A stretch of DNA of 28,141 nucleotides from Gammaproteobacteria bacterium (GTDB lineage: Bacteria; Pseudomonadota; Gammaproteobacteria; SZUA-229). Under the pieces are notes generated by a model. The model made no database searches, was not told the DNA's origin, and saw only the letters and a list, made by a program, of their open reading frames with translations. Below, piece by piece: positions 15,985-24,071 of this stretch. How positions within the stretch are numbered: the first letter of the stretch is position 1; the number at the start of each line of letters is the position of its first letter. The position numbers and the translations under genes are program-made. The stretch is taken from positions 1-28,141 of the forward strand of contig JAPHRB010000001.1 in assembly GCA_026197015.1 (NCBI GenBank), in the 5' to 3' direction.

Positions 15985-17055
15985 TTAAATCTTTTCTTTT
16001 ACTTCTCCATGTTCCACGTGGAACACTTTGTAACTTTGCCATGATTTGTAATTGATTAAATCATCACTAATTGCGGTTATAAATATCTGTATATTCAATT
16101 CTGAAAGTATTTTCATTATTTTATTCTGATTATGTAGATCCAGCTCAGCCGGTAGGTCGTCATATAATAAAATGCATTTTTGTTCGGATGAATCTGAGAA
16201 TAATGTTAATTGAGCAATCTTTAAGAGGGATACAAGTTTTTTCTGCTGTCCCCTGGAAATTGATGTTTGTGCTGACTTTCCATCAACGGTTATTTTTATA
16301 TCTGCTCGATGGGGGCCAGACTGAGTAAATCCTTTGTCACGATCTTTTAATAAATTATGCGAAAGATGATCAGCAAAACTTAACTCTTCTGGCCAGCCTC
16401 TTTTATGCTCCAGATTTATTACATGGCCTGGGAAAAGTTCTTCTGATAAATCATTAACAATATCTCTTATTTGTTTTAAATAATCATTTCTCAGATTTTC
16501 TATTATTAAGGCATGTTGAAGTAATTCCTTATTCCACAATTGACATAACTTATCTGACTGTCTTAAACGTAAAGCCGCGTTGCGTTGACCCAGTGCTTTT
16601 TTATACATCTTCCAACTGTGTATGAATTTATGTTCCACGTGGAACACTCCCCAATCCATATATTTGCGTCTGTTGTCAGGACCGGCAGATATTAATTGAT
16701 GGCTATCTGGATGAATAACAAGGACGGGGAGTAGAGTGGCTAGATCAGATGTACGGTTAACGGTTTGTCTGTTAATACGAATAGTTTGTTCTTTTAAGCT
16801 TCTTTCGATGCCTATACGAGAGCCCAGTGTATCAAGATCAGAAATAAGACGGAAAAAATCGTGTTCGTAGGATATCAAATCTTTAGTTTGTGAATGCCTG
16901 AAGGAGCGGCCATAACTAAGAAAAAAAATGGATTCAAGCAGACTGGTTTTCCCAGCCGCATTAGATCCGACAATTAAATTTAAATCTTCATTAGCTATTA
17001 AATTAACCTGCTGAAGATTTCTGAATCCGGTGATTTCCAGGCTTTTAAGGCCCAT
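15985..17055 (-). CDS. recF: DNA replication and repair protein RecF
   Basis: SMC-like ATPase that, with RecO and RecR, loads RecA at single-strand gaps. At 356 residues it matches the family. The Walker A motif is 'GSNAAGKTS' (residues 30-38), the ABC signature region is 'SISRGQQKKL', and Walker B is 'CILLYDDLPAELD'. The conserved 'DWGVFHVE' segment (residues about 134-141) is present. Two identical hexapeptides, Val-Phe-His-Val-Glu-His at 137-142 and 344-349, are each encoded by a perfect parS palindrome, so this gene also carries chromosome-segregation sites. It starts 18 bp after dnaN and is probably co-transcribed with it. Confidence 0.97.
   Translation of the reverse strand: MGLKSLEITGFRNLQQVNLIANEDLNLIVGSNAAGKTSLLESIFFLSYGRSFRHSQTKDLISYEHDFFRLISDLDTLGSRIGIERSLKEQTIRINRQTVNRTSDLATLLPVLVIHPDSHQLISAGPDNRRKYMDWGVFHVEHKFIHSWKMYKKALGQRNAALRLRQSDKLCQLWNKELLQHALIIENLRNDYLKQIRDIVNDLSEELFPGHVINLEHKRGWPEELSFADHLSHNLLKDRDKGFTQSGPHRADIKITVDGKSAQTSISRGQQKKLVSLLKIAQLTLFSDSSEQKCILLYDDLPAELDLHNQNKIMKILSELNIQIFITAISDDLINYKSWQSYKVFHVEHGEVKEKI
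16010..16025. promoter_or_regulatory. parS centromere site 1 (in recF)
   Basis: TGTTCCACGTGGAACA is a perfect 16-bp palindrome matching the bacterial parS consensus bound by ParB. With one flanking base each side it stays palindromic (18 bp). It encodes Val-Phe-His-Val-Glu-His near the RecF C-terminus. The location about 2.3 kb from the candidate oriC fits known parS placement. Confidence 0.9.
16631..16646. promoter_or_regulatory. parS centromere site 2 (in recF)
   Basis: A second copy of the identical 16-bp palindrome TGTTCCACGTGGAACA, 621 bp from site 1. It is read in the same frame as Val-Phe-His-Val-Glu-His within the conserved RecF 'DWGVFHVE' motif. Two perfect copies in one gene are far beyond chance for a 16-mer. 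Confidence 0.9.
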
Positions 17056-17073
17056 TTTATATCTACTTACGAC

Positions 17074-18174
17074 TTAAAGACGCATAGGCATGATAACGTA
17101 TTTTGCATCATCTTCATCTGGAAACATTAAAAGACAACTACTATTAGCATCTTTAATAAAACCCTGAACTGTTTCCTGGTTAGAAGTATTAAGTACATCA
17201 ATCATATAATTAACGTTTATACCCATTTCGATTGGATTACCTTCATAGTTGATTTCTAATTCAACATCAGCTTCTTCCTGATCAGGATTCTGTGCCTGTA
17301 GTTTTAATAAATTATTATCAAGTATCATCCTGATACCACGGTATTTTTCATTGGAGAGGATTGAAGCACGAACTAATGCCTGTTTAAGACCATCTCTATT
17401 TAATACCATGTTATTGCCAGATGCTTCAGGCATAACGCGTTTATAATCAGGGAATCGACCGTCAATTAATTTAGAAGTAAATCTCTGGTTGGCTAAATTA
17501 CATTGAATATGATTATTACCCAGTACAATTCGAACATCTTCATCTGAATCTGATAATAAACGTTGTAATTCAGTTACCCCTTTTCTAGGGATGATTACCT
17601 GTTTATTATCCGTTAAATCAGCATCTATATTTTTTTCACAAAATGATAATCTGTGACCGTCTGTAGCTACACACCTGATAATTCCAGAGGCAACTTCTAA
17701 CATCAATCCGTTAAGATAATAACGTACGTCCTGTTGTGCCATAGCAAATGATGTTTTATCAATCAGTGTTTTTAGTAAGTTTTGTGGAATGCTAAACTCA
17801 TAAACACTACTAATTTCCTCTAATGAAGGAAAATCAGAAGCGGGTAGAGTTGTTAAACTAAAACGACTTCGACCTGATTTTATTAAAGCTTTATCTCCAT
17901 TGACTTCAATACTTAATTCCGAATCAGTAGGCAATGCTTTACAGATATCTAAAAGTTTTTTAGCGGGTAAAGTTATTTCACCTGCTTCATCCATTAATTG
18001 ATTAACTTTTGATACTAATTCAATTTCTAAATCTGTTGTTGTTAAAGTGAAATGATTATCATTTGACTTAATTAATACATTTGCTAAGGCTGGCAGAGTT
18101 TGTCTTTTTTCAACTGCACCTATGACCTGTTGCAATGGAGTTAATAAATCATCTCGCTGGATTTTGATCTTCAT
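17074..18174 (-). CDS. dnaN: DNA polymerase III sliding clamp (beta subunit)
   Basis: Forms the dimeric ring that tethers polymerase III to DNA. The 366-residue length equals E. coli DnaN. Three clamp folds can be traced: 'LTTTDLEIELVS' in domain 1, 'RYYLNGLMLEV' with 'VATDGHRLSF' in domain 2, and 'NYMIDVLN' with the C-terminal 'YVIMPMRL' in domain 3. The latter two contribute to the protein-binding cleft. An AGGAA ribosome site precedes the ATG. It lies downstream of dnaA, with the candidate oriC in the 244-bp gap, and 18 bp before recF. Confidence 0.98.
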   Translation of the reverse strand: MKIKIQRDDLLTPLQQVIGAVEKRQTLPALANVLIKSNDNHFTLTTTDLEIELVSKVNQLMDEAGEITLPAKKLLDICKALPTDSELSIEVNGDKALIKSGRSRFSLTTLPASDFPSLEEISSVYEFSIPQNLLKTLIDKTSFAMAQQDVRYYLNGLMLEVASGIIRCVATDGHRLSFCEKNIDADLTDNKQVIIPRKGVTELQRLLSDSDEDVRIVLGNNHIQCNLANQRFTSKLIDGRFPDYKRVMPEASGNNMVLNRDGLKQALVRASILSNEKYRGIRMILDNNLLKLQAQNPDQEEADVELEINYEGNPIEMGINVNYMIDVLNTSNQETVQGFIKDANSSCLLMFPDEDDAKYVIMPMRL

Positions 18175-18418
18175 TGGTGTTCCTAATTATTATATATATT
18201 TATATATTTAGTTATTATAATTAAGTCCGCAAGGTTCTGTGGATAACTTAAAAATTAATAATTATATCAATAGCTTATATTATTATTATGTGTCTAACAA
18301 ACCCTGTGTATGGTTGTTGTAAACTGTAGACAGATTGTGGATAACTCACTTCTGTAAACTTGTTCACATAACTATACAATACTTATCCACAACTTGTTGT
18401 GAGCCCTAAATGTCATTT
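18175..18418. other. Candidate replication origin (oriC) between dnaN and dnaA
   Basis: The 244-bp gap holds three perfect DnaA boxes (TTATCCACA): 18238-18246 and 18336-18344 on the minus strand, and 18383-18391 on the plus strand. A weaker match, TTGTTCACA, lies at 18360-18368. AT-only or nearly AT-only tracts at about 18187-18222 and 18243-18292 could serve as the unwinding element. Flanking genes dnaA, dnaN, recF, gyrB and rpmH are the classic origin neighbourhood. The rpmH-dnaA gap, the other usual site, has no perfect DnaA box. Origin activity is inferred. The region must also carry the end of the dnaA transcript or a dnaN promoter. Confidence 0.7.
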
Positions 18419-19786
18419 TTAATTACTAAGAATACGTAATAAATTTGTATAATCCTCATCAATTTTACTATCAGAATCCCGTAATTCTATTATTTTTCGA
18501 CAACCATGTAAGATGGTAGTATGGTCACGACCACCAAATGCATTACCTATTTCAGGTAAACTATGATTTGTTAATTCTTTAGATAAAGCCATGGCTACCT
18601 GTCGAGGTCGGGTTATTGACCGACTTCGGCTATTTGAATGCAAATCAGAAATACGAATTTTATAGTATTCTGCCACTGTTTTTTGTATGTTTTCAATGGT
18701 AATTAAACGATCATGGAGTGCTATTAAGTCACGTAGTGTATCTTTAGCAAACTCTAATGTTACAGGTTTTCCTGTAAAATTAGCAGTAGCCATAACTCGC
18801 CTTAAAGAACCTTCTAACTCTCTTATATTAGATCGGATTCGTTTGGCAATAAAAAAAGCGACCTCGTTAGGTAATTCTATACCAAATTCTTCAGCTTTCT
18901 TTTGTAGGATTGCTACTCTTGTTTCAAGCTCGGGTGGTTCGATACAGACAGGCAAACCCCATCCAAAGCGTGATTTTAAACGTTCTTCAAGTCCATCAAT
19001 TTCCTTTGGATATCTATCACAGGTCAGAATAATTTGTCGTCCACCTTCTAACAGAGCATTGAAAGTATGAAAAAATTCTTCCTGTGAGCGTTCTTTACCA
19101 GCAAAAAATTGAATATCATCAACCAGTAATACATCAAGAGAACGATAGAAATTCTTAAAATCATCCATTGTATTGTGCTGCAAGGCTTTAATCATGTTTG
19201 TAACAAAACGTTCTGAATGTAGATAAACGATTCTAGCCTGGGGGTTGTTTTGTAAAATCTGGTTACCAACAGCATGCATTAAGTGCGTTTTACCTAGACC
19301 TACACCACCATAAAGAAATAGAGGGTTGTATGAGCCACCCGGATTTTCTACGACCTGTATAGAAGCAGCTTTTGCTAGCTGGTTGCTTTTACCCTCAACA
19401 AAGTTATCAAAAGTAAAACCTATATTAAGATGGTTTTCGAGTTTTTCATTAGAGGGTTTTGCGATTATAGATGGTTGTACAGGTTCATTATTAGGCGTAT
19501 TTCGGGTTTGATTTGGCTGTGCTTTAAACAGGGGAGCAGGGTTTTTACTGCCGATATCAAGTGACACAGAAATATCACGATTTGTATCGATATCTTTACA
19601 AATCGTGGTTATTTGTTGTAAAAAATGTTGTTTAACCCAGTCCATAACGAAACTATTTGGGGCGAAAAGGGACAACTGATTATTCGACTCTTCAGACTGT
19701 AGAGGTCGTATCCAGGTATTTAATTGTTGATCTGATAATTCTTGTTCCAGTCGTTGTAGACACTGAACCCACAAAGTGCTCGACAC
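18419..19786 (-). CDS. dnaA: Chromosomal replication initiator protein DnaA
   Basis: AAA+ ATPase that binds DnaA boxes and opens oriC. It has 455 residues. Domain I starts 'LWVQCLQRLEQELSDQQLNTWIRPLQ', and a polar linker spans about 80-120. Walker A is 'GGVGLGKTH' (160-168) and Walker B is 'LLVDDIQFF' (220-228). The C-terminal box-binding domain has 'SRSRSITRPRQVAMAL' and 'GGRDHTTILHG'. The start codon is GTG, as in E. coli dnaA, with a GGGGA ribosome site about 9 bases upstream. It is divergent from rpmH. Autoregulation through DnaA boxes in its own promoter is not evident, because no perfect box lies upstream. Confidence 0.98.
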   Translation of the reverse strand: MSSTLWVQCLQRLEQELSDQQLNTWIRPLQSEESNNQLSLFAPNSFVMDWVKQHFLQQITTICKDIDTNRDISVSLDIGSKNPAPLFKAQPNQTRNTPNNEPVQPSIIAKPSNEKLENHLNIGFTFDNFVEGKSNQLAKAASIQVVENPGGSYNPLFLYGGVGLGKTHLMHAVGNQILQNNPQARIVYLHSERFVTNMIKALQHNTMDDFKNFYRSLDVLLVDDIQFFAGKERSQEEFFHTFNALLEGGRQIILTCDRYPKEIDGLEERLKSRFGWGLPVCIEPPELETRVAILQKKAEEFGIELPNEVAFFIAKRIRSNIRELEGSLRRVMATANFTGKPVTLEFAKDTLRDLIALHDRLITIENIQKTVAEYYKIRISDLHSNSRSRSITRPRQVAMALSKELTNHSLPEIGNAFGGRDHTTILHGCRKIIELRDSDSKIDEDYTNLLRILSN

Positions 19787-19803
19787 GAAATATAATCCCC
19801 AGA

Positions 19804-19833
19804 GTATTCATTTTTGCCCAGATATATGAATAC
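19804..19833. repeat. Inverted repeat in the dnaA leader
   Basis: GTATTCAT (19804-19811) and ATGAATAC (19826-19833) form a perfect 8-bp inverted repeat with a 14-nt spacer, 18 bp upstream of the dnaA GTG. It could be a hairpin in the dnaA mRNA leader or an operator. Confidence 0.4.
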
Positions 19834-20046
19834 CTAAAATAAGATGATGGGCAGATAAAAGCTGAACGTTTGATTTTAACCCGCAAAGTATCATCGTGGA
19901 ACTACTATTTATGTGATATAAAAAATACTCATAAATTCAACGTTTTAAAATGCAAATACTAACTATTTGTAAATCTTTGGAAATATTGGCGAATATGAAA
20001 ATTTTAGAGGTTGTTATATGTTTTTTAAATATATTCTAATATTGCT

Positions 20047-20075
20047 TTGACTAAGGCTCCCGCTAAGATTAGAAT
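20047..20075 (+). promoter_or_regulatory. Promoter of the rpmH-rnpA operon
   Basis: TTGACT (20047-20052) and TAGAAT (20070-20075) each match five of six consensus bases and are separated by exactly 17 bp. Transcription would begin near 20082, giving a leader of about 33 nt to the rpmH ATG. This is the best sigma-70-type promoter found in the window, as expected for a ribosomal protein gene. Confidence 0.75.
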
Positions 20076-20114
20076 ACACGCCCCAATTTTTCAAGATTAT
20101 TTAGGTCCGTACCA

Positions 20115-20249
20115 ATGAAAAGAACCTTTCAACCAAGCCGTATTAAACGTGCACGTACTCATGGTTTTCGTGCTCGCAGCCGCACTGTTGGTGGCCGCAA
20201 AGTATTAAAGTCACGTCGTGCAAAAGGTAGAGCACGTCTGTCTGCATAA
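20115..20249 (+). CDS. rpmH: 50S ribosomal protein L34
   Basis: Protein of 44 residues, the normal L34 length. It starts MKRTFQPS, continues with 'RIKRARTHGFRARSRT', 'GGRKVLKSRRAKGRARL', and ends Leu-Ser-Ala. It is extremely basic, as needed for binding 23S rRNA in the large subunit. A consensus promoter lies 40 bp upstream. It is first in the operon rpmH-rnpA-yidD-yidC and divergent from dnaA, the standard gammaproteobacterial order. Confidence 0.98.
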   Translation: MKRTFQPSRIKRARTHGFRARSRTVGGRKVLKSRRAKGRARLSA

Positions 20250-20267
20250 GTTTGGCAAAAGCTAAAC
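20250..20267 (+). other. Small hairpin between rpmH and rnpA
   Basis: GTTTGGC (20250-20256) pairs with GCTAAAC (20261-20267), including one G-U pair, around an AAAA loop directly after the rpmH stop. There is no T-run. It may be an RNA stability or processing element that separates the high output of rpmH from rnpA. Confidence 0.35.
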
Positions 20268-20297
20268 CACCCAGGCAAATTTAGTAGTTATTGGTTA

Positions 20298-20687
20298 ATG
20301 TCAGATAAAACGGAATGTTTTTCAACACAGTTCCGTCTGCTTAAACCAGATGAGTATAGCCGGGTATTTAAAAACCCGGTTCGCTCCAGTGATCGATACT
20401 TAACAATACTTGCTGTTATGCGTGAAAACTCAGTGTCACAAGATAGTGGCCTGGTTTTGAATCCTCGATTAGGTTTAGCTATATCAAAAAAAAATGCTAA
20501 ACGAGCTGTAGATCGAAATCGTATAAAACGACTAATACGTGAAAGTTTTCGACAAAATTTACAAATGTTACCCTCAGTAGATCTTGTGATAATGGCGAAA
20601 CCAGTTACTAAACACGCAGAAAACCAACAAATATTCCAATCTCTATTACAACACTGGAATAAATTAGCTAAAAGCTTTCAAAAATAG
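20298..20687 (+). CDS. rnpA: Ribonuclease P protein component
   Basis: Basic protein subunit that assists RNase P RNA in maturing tRNA 5' ends. It has 129 residues. The N-terminal 'FRLLKPDEYSRVFKNP' and the 'PRLGLAISKKNAKRAVDRNRIKRLIRESFR' segment with the conserved RNR motif (residues 73-75) define the family. A C-terminal extension of about 10 residues is variable in the family. Its start lies 48 bp after rpmH, and yidD begins 2 bp after its stop, so translation is probably coupled. Confidence 0.96.
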   Translation: MSDKTECFSTQFRLLKPDEYSRVFKNPVRSSDRYLTILAVMRENSVSQDSGLVLNPRLGLAISKKNAKRAVDRNRIKRLIRESFRQNLQMLPSVDLVIMAKPVTKHAENQQIFQSLLQHWNKLAKSFQK

Positions 20688-20689
20688 CT

Positions 20690-20929
20690 ATGCGCAAGAT
20701 ATTCATCGGACTCATCCATTTTTATCAATACGCTATAAGTCCGTATTTACCACCTCATTGTCGATATACACCCACTTGTTCAACATATGCAGTTGAAGCA
20801 ATTGGTCGTTTTGGTATATTGCGCGGTGGATGGAAGGCATTACGTCGTATTGGACGCTGTCATCCCTGGCATGATGGTGGATATGATCCAGTACCCGAAG
20901 ATCCGCAAAAAACTGAATGTAAACACTAA
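20690..20929 (+). CDS. yidD: Membrane protein insertion efficiency factor YidD
   Basis: Protein of 79 residues with an amphipathic N-terminal helix and the family core 'CRYTPTCSTYAVEAIGRFGILRGGWKALRRIGRCHPWHDGGYDPVP'. The core includes the three conserved Cys and the His-Pro segment. YidD is thought to sit at the inner membrane and help YidC-dependent insertion. It lies 2 bp after rnpA and 25 bp before yidC, the canonical context. Confidence 0.96.
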   Translation: MRKIFIGLIHFYQYAISPYLPPHCRYTPTCSTYAVEAIGRFGILRGGWKALRRIGRCHPWHDGGYDPVPEDPQKTECKH

Positions 20930-20954
20930 TTAATAAAAAGTAATCAGGATATCA

Positions 20955-22589
20955 ATGGAAAACCAACGCACCATTCTTTACCTCGCCTTCTTTTTTACTC
21001 TATTTTTACTTTATCAGGAATGGCAGAAAGCCTATGCTCCACAACCTGCGGTAACCGATATAGAACAGGTTTCTTCATCTGGCAATATCACAGATGCTGA
21101 AATTAACTCTCTTCCTGCAGCGGTTATACCTACAGATAAACAAAATACTACTGCTTCTCCAACGGCCTCAGAAGAAAATATCAAACGCCAGGCAGTTCAT
21201 GTTGTAACCGATCTACTTGATTTAAAGATTGATACACAGGGCGGAACCATCTATCAGCTCGATTTGCGTGCTTATCAGTTTGATGCTGTGCAAAAAGATA
21301 AAGCTTTCCGTTTACTGTCTACTAAAGAAAGTGAATATCACACGGCTCAATCGGGTCTGGTGTCAGCAGCACATGCTGCACCAAATCATAAAGATATTTA
21401 TCAAGCCGAAAAATCAGAGTACCGATTGCAAGAAGGTACAGATGAATTAAAAGTAACTCTCTTCTGGCAAAAAGAAGGTGTAAAGGTTAGTAAGATATTT
21501 ACATTTAAACGTGATAGTTACGTTATAGATATTGAACATGTTGTTTCAGCAAATGACTGGAGTGGTTCAGAATATCGTCAATTGGTACGTTCATTACAGG
21601 AGCGTAAGTCTACTATGATCCCTACATATGTAGGTGGTGTGGTGTTTAATGATGATATTAAATACGAAAAAGTTGATTTTGGCGATATAGAAGATCAGAG
21701 TTTTAATTCAGATATGAAAGGTGGCTGGATAGCTATGATTCAGCATTATTTTCTTGCTGCATGGGTTCCCGACCAGAAACAGAATAATTTCACTTATACA
21801 TCACATCCAACGAGTAATCGATATATTTTAGGAATGCGATCTCCCGCTGTGGTGGCTAATGCTCAAACACCGGCAAAATTCAAAAGTCAGTTAGTAGTTG
21901 GCCCCAAATTACAGGACAGGTTAGAAACTATAACACCAGGACTGGAACTAACAGTTGATTATGGTGTTTTAACTATTTTAGCAAAACCTTTATTCTGGTT
22001 ACTTAAGTTTTATCATACTCAGTTTAATAACTGGGGTTGGGCAATTATCTTTTTAACCATTACGGTAAAAATCGCTTTTTACTGGTTATCAGCAAAAGGT
22101 TATCGCTCAATGGCTCGCATGCGAAAGATTGGTCCACGCATGAAAACATTAAAAGAGCGTTATGGTGATGATCGTCAGCGAATGTCAGCTGAAATGATGA
22201 AAATGTACAAAGAAGAGAAAATTAATCCACTTGGAGGCTGTTTTCCAATTTTGATACAGATCCCCGTATTCATTGCATTGTATTGGGTATTACTCGAATC
22301 TGTAGAAATGCGTAATGCGCCTTTTGCATTATGGATACAGAATTTGTCTGAGCAAGATCCATATTTTATCTTGCCAGTATTAATGGGCGCCACGATGTTT
22401 ATTCAGCAGAAGTTAAATCCGGCACCTGTTGACCCGGTGCAGCAAAAGGTTTTCCAGTTTATGCCGATTGTATTTACCGTATTCTTCCTGTTCTTCCCGG
22501 CAGGTCTTGTACTTTACTGGGTTGTGAATAATACACTTTCAATCATTCAGCAATGGATTATTACTAAACGTATAGAAGCAGAAAAGTAA
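20955..22589 (+). CDS. yidC: Membrane protein insertase YidC
   Basis: Inner-membrane insertase of the YidC/Oxa1/Alb3 family, acting alone or with SecYEG. It has 544 residues. The first membrane helix is at about 5-22 ('LYLAFFFTLFLLYQEW'), and a large periplasmic domain spans about 50-335. The C-terminal insertase core begins 'LFWLLKFYHTQFNNWGWAII' and contains the cytoplasmic hairpin 'YRSMARMRKIGPRMKTLKERYGDDRQ'. It ends in 'FMPIVFTVFFLFFPAGLVLYWVVNNTLSIIQQW'. The Arg expected in the hydrophilic groove lies in the 'KGYRSMAR' stretch. AGGATAT precedes the ATG. A long hairpin follows the stop. Confidence 0.97.
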   Translation: MENQRTILYLAFFFTLFLLYQEWQKAYAPQPAVTDIEQVSSSGNITDAEINSLPAAVIPTDKQNTTASPTASEENIKRQAVHVVTDLLDLKIDTQGGTIYQLDLRAYQFDAVQKDKAFRLLSTKESEYHTAQSGLVSAAHAAPNHKDIYQAEKSEYRLQEGTDELKVTLFWQKEGVKVSKIFTFKRDSYVIDIEHVVSANDWSGSEYRQLVRSLQERKSTMIPTYVGGVVFNDDIKYEKVDFGDIEDQSFNSDMKGGWIAMIQHYFLAAWVPDQKQNNFTYTSHPTSNRYILGMRSPAVVANAQTPAKFKSQLVVGPKLQDRLETITPGLELTVDYGVLTILAKPLFWLLKFYHTQFNNWGWAIIFLTITVKIAFYWLSAKGYRSMARMRKIGPRMKTLKERYGDDRQRMSAEMMKMYKEEKINPLGGCFPILIQIPVFIALYWVLLESVEMRNAPFALWIQNLSEQDPYFILPVLMGATMFIQQKLNPAPVDPVQQKVFQFMPIVFTVFFLFFPAGLVLYWVVNNTLSIIQQWIITKRIEAEK

Positions 22590-22595
22590 TAAACT

Positions 22596-22664
22596 TTACA
22601 GCGCTTCTGCCCCGGGGAAAGGTCTCGTTTTTTGAGCCCTGTCCCCGAGGCAGAAGTGCTGTAA
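22596..22664 (+). repeat. Long GC-rich hairpin between yidC and mnmE
   Basis: The 23-nt arms 22596-22618 and 22642-22664 pair with only one C-A mismatch and one G-U pair. The left arm runs TTACAGCGCTTC onward and the right arm ends GAAGTGCTGTAA. The 23-nt loop contains a second partial stem, GGTCTC with GAGCCC around a T-rich loop. GC content is far above the surroundings. It could be a terminator or RNA-stability element at the yidC 3' end, or a copy of a dispersed palindromic repeat or MITE. No long T-run follows the outer stem. Confidence 0.7.
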
Positions 22665-22716
22665 CAGCTTGATAAAATCAATTTCAATCTTACGCAGCAC
22701 GACGTAAACTCTCTTC

Positions 22717-24069
22717 ATGACAAAATCCAACAAAGATACAATTGCAGCCATTGCCACAGCTCCAGGTAGGGGTGGTGTCGGTATTGTTAGAGTGTCAGGG
22801 CCGAAAAGCTTCGATATAGCTGATAAAATTTTAGGAAAAATACCAGAAATAAGAAAAGCTGAATATTTGAAATTTAATGATGCTGATTCTCAGGTCATTG
22901 ATACAGGAATAGCATTATTATTTCAAAATCCAAATTCGTTTACAGGTGAAGATGTACTGGAACTTCAGGCACATGGAGGCCCGGTTGTTCTTGATATGAT
23001 TCTAAAACGCACACTTAATTTAGGCGCTCGACCTGCAAGAGCGGGTGAATTTACTGAACAGGCTTTTCTCAATGATAAAATGGATCTGGCACAGGCAGAA
23101 GCGGTTGCAGATTTAATAGAAGCAGAATCAGCTGAAGCCGCTAAAGCAGCAGTCAGATCTTTACAGGGAGAGTTTTCAAAGACTATCCATGAATTAGTTA
23201 ATAATTTAATAGAATTACGTTTATATGTAGAAGCATCACTAGACTTCCCGGAAGAGGAAATCGATTTTCTGAGTGATGGTAAAGTTGAGGCGAAACTACA
23301 ATTAATAGAGACGTCTTTAATTGACGTATTTAAATCTGCTCGTCAGGGATGTTTATTAAGAGAAGGCATGACGCTGGTTATAGCAGGAAGGCCTAATGCA
23401 GGAAAATCGAGTTTATTAAATCAGCTTGCTGGCCGTGAGTCAGCGATAGTTACCAATATACCCGGCACAACACGAGATGTATTACGTGAGCATATTCAAA
23501 TAGACGGTTTACCTTTACATGTTATTGATACGGCAGGTTTAAGAGAAAGTGATGACCCAATAGAGCAGGAGGGCGTGCGCCGTGCATGGCACGAAATTAA
23601 TCAGGCCGATAGAATATTATTATTAGTAGATGATACACATCGGGATGAAGAGCATTTGCAAATAGAAGATCAATTACCAAAACATATAGGGGTTACCCGT
23701 GTGTTTAATAAAATTGATAATTCTGGCAGAAAGCCTGAACTGATAAAAACTGAAACAGAGACTGATATCTTACTAAGCGCAAAAACAGGCGCAGGACTGG
23801 ATATTCTTAAAACACATTTAAAACAGTGCATGGGATACGAGCAAAGTAATGAGGGTCGATTTATGGCAAGAAGACGTCATATTGATGCACTAGAAAATGC
23901 AGATCAACATTTACAGAGTGCACGATATAACCTGATTCAATTAAAAGCAGGAGAGTTAGTAGCTGAAGAACTACGCTGCGCGCAGGAACAACTTAACGAA
24001 ATAACAGGTGAATTTACATCGGATGATTTACTAGGCAAGATTTTTTCGAGTTTTTGTATAGGAAAATAA
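22717..24069 (+). CDS. mnmE: tRNA modification GTPase MnmE
   Basis: With MnmG it installs the (carboxymethyl)aminomethyl group at C5 of the wobble uridine U34 of certain tRNAs. It has 450 residues. The N-terminal folate-binding domain starts 'TIAAIATAPGRGGVGIVRVSG'. The G domain has P-loop 'GRPNAGKSS' (224-232), 'GTTRD', 'DTAG' and 'NKID'. The invariant C-terminal Cys-Ile-Gly-Lys is present with Cys447. The ATG at 22717 has no obvious Shine-Dalgarno sequence. A small secreted-protein gene starts 2 bp after its stop. Its partner gene mnmG begins 3.6 kb further right. Confidence 0.97.
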   Translation: MTKSNKDTIAAIATAPGRGGVGIVRVSGPKSFDIADKILGKIPEIRKAEYLKFNDADSQVIDTGIALLFQNPNSFTGEDVLELQAHGGPVVLDMILKRTLNLGARPARAGEFTEQAFLNDKMDLAQAEAVADLIEAESAEAAKAAVRSLQGEFSKTIHELVNNLIELRLYVEASLDFPEEEIDFLSDGKVEAKLQLIETSLIDVFKSARQGCLLREGMTLVIAGRPNAGKSSLLNQLAGRESAIVTNIPGTTRDVLREHIQIDGLPLHVIDTAGLRESDDPIEQEGVRRAWHEINQADRILLLVDDTHRDEEHLQIEDQLPKHIGVTRVFNKIDNSGRKPELIKTETETDILLSAKTGAGLDILKTHLKQCMGYEQSNEGRFMARRRHIDALENADQHLQSARYNLIQLKAGELVAEELRCAQEQLNEITGEFTSDDLLGKIFSSFCIGK

Positions 24070-24071
24070 TA

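Larger units (their letters stand above)
19787..20114. other. Divergent dnaA-rpmH intergenic region
   Basis: This 328-bp gap carries a well-formed rpmH promoter and an inverted repeat close to the dnaA start, listed separately. No perfect DnaA box (TTATCCACA) occurs in it on either strand. A single parS half (CGTGGAAC, 19895-19902) lacks its partner. A clear dnaA promoter could not be assigned. No gene is seen. Confidence 0.6.

Noticed and set aside
19895..19902. Third parS-like site upstream of dnaA (CGTGGAAC)
   Set aside because: Only the right half matches; the left half shows no palindrome, so ParB binding is not expected.
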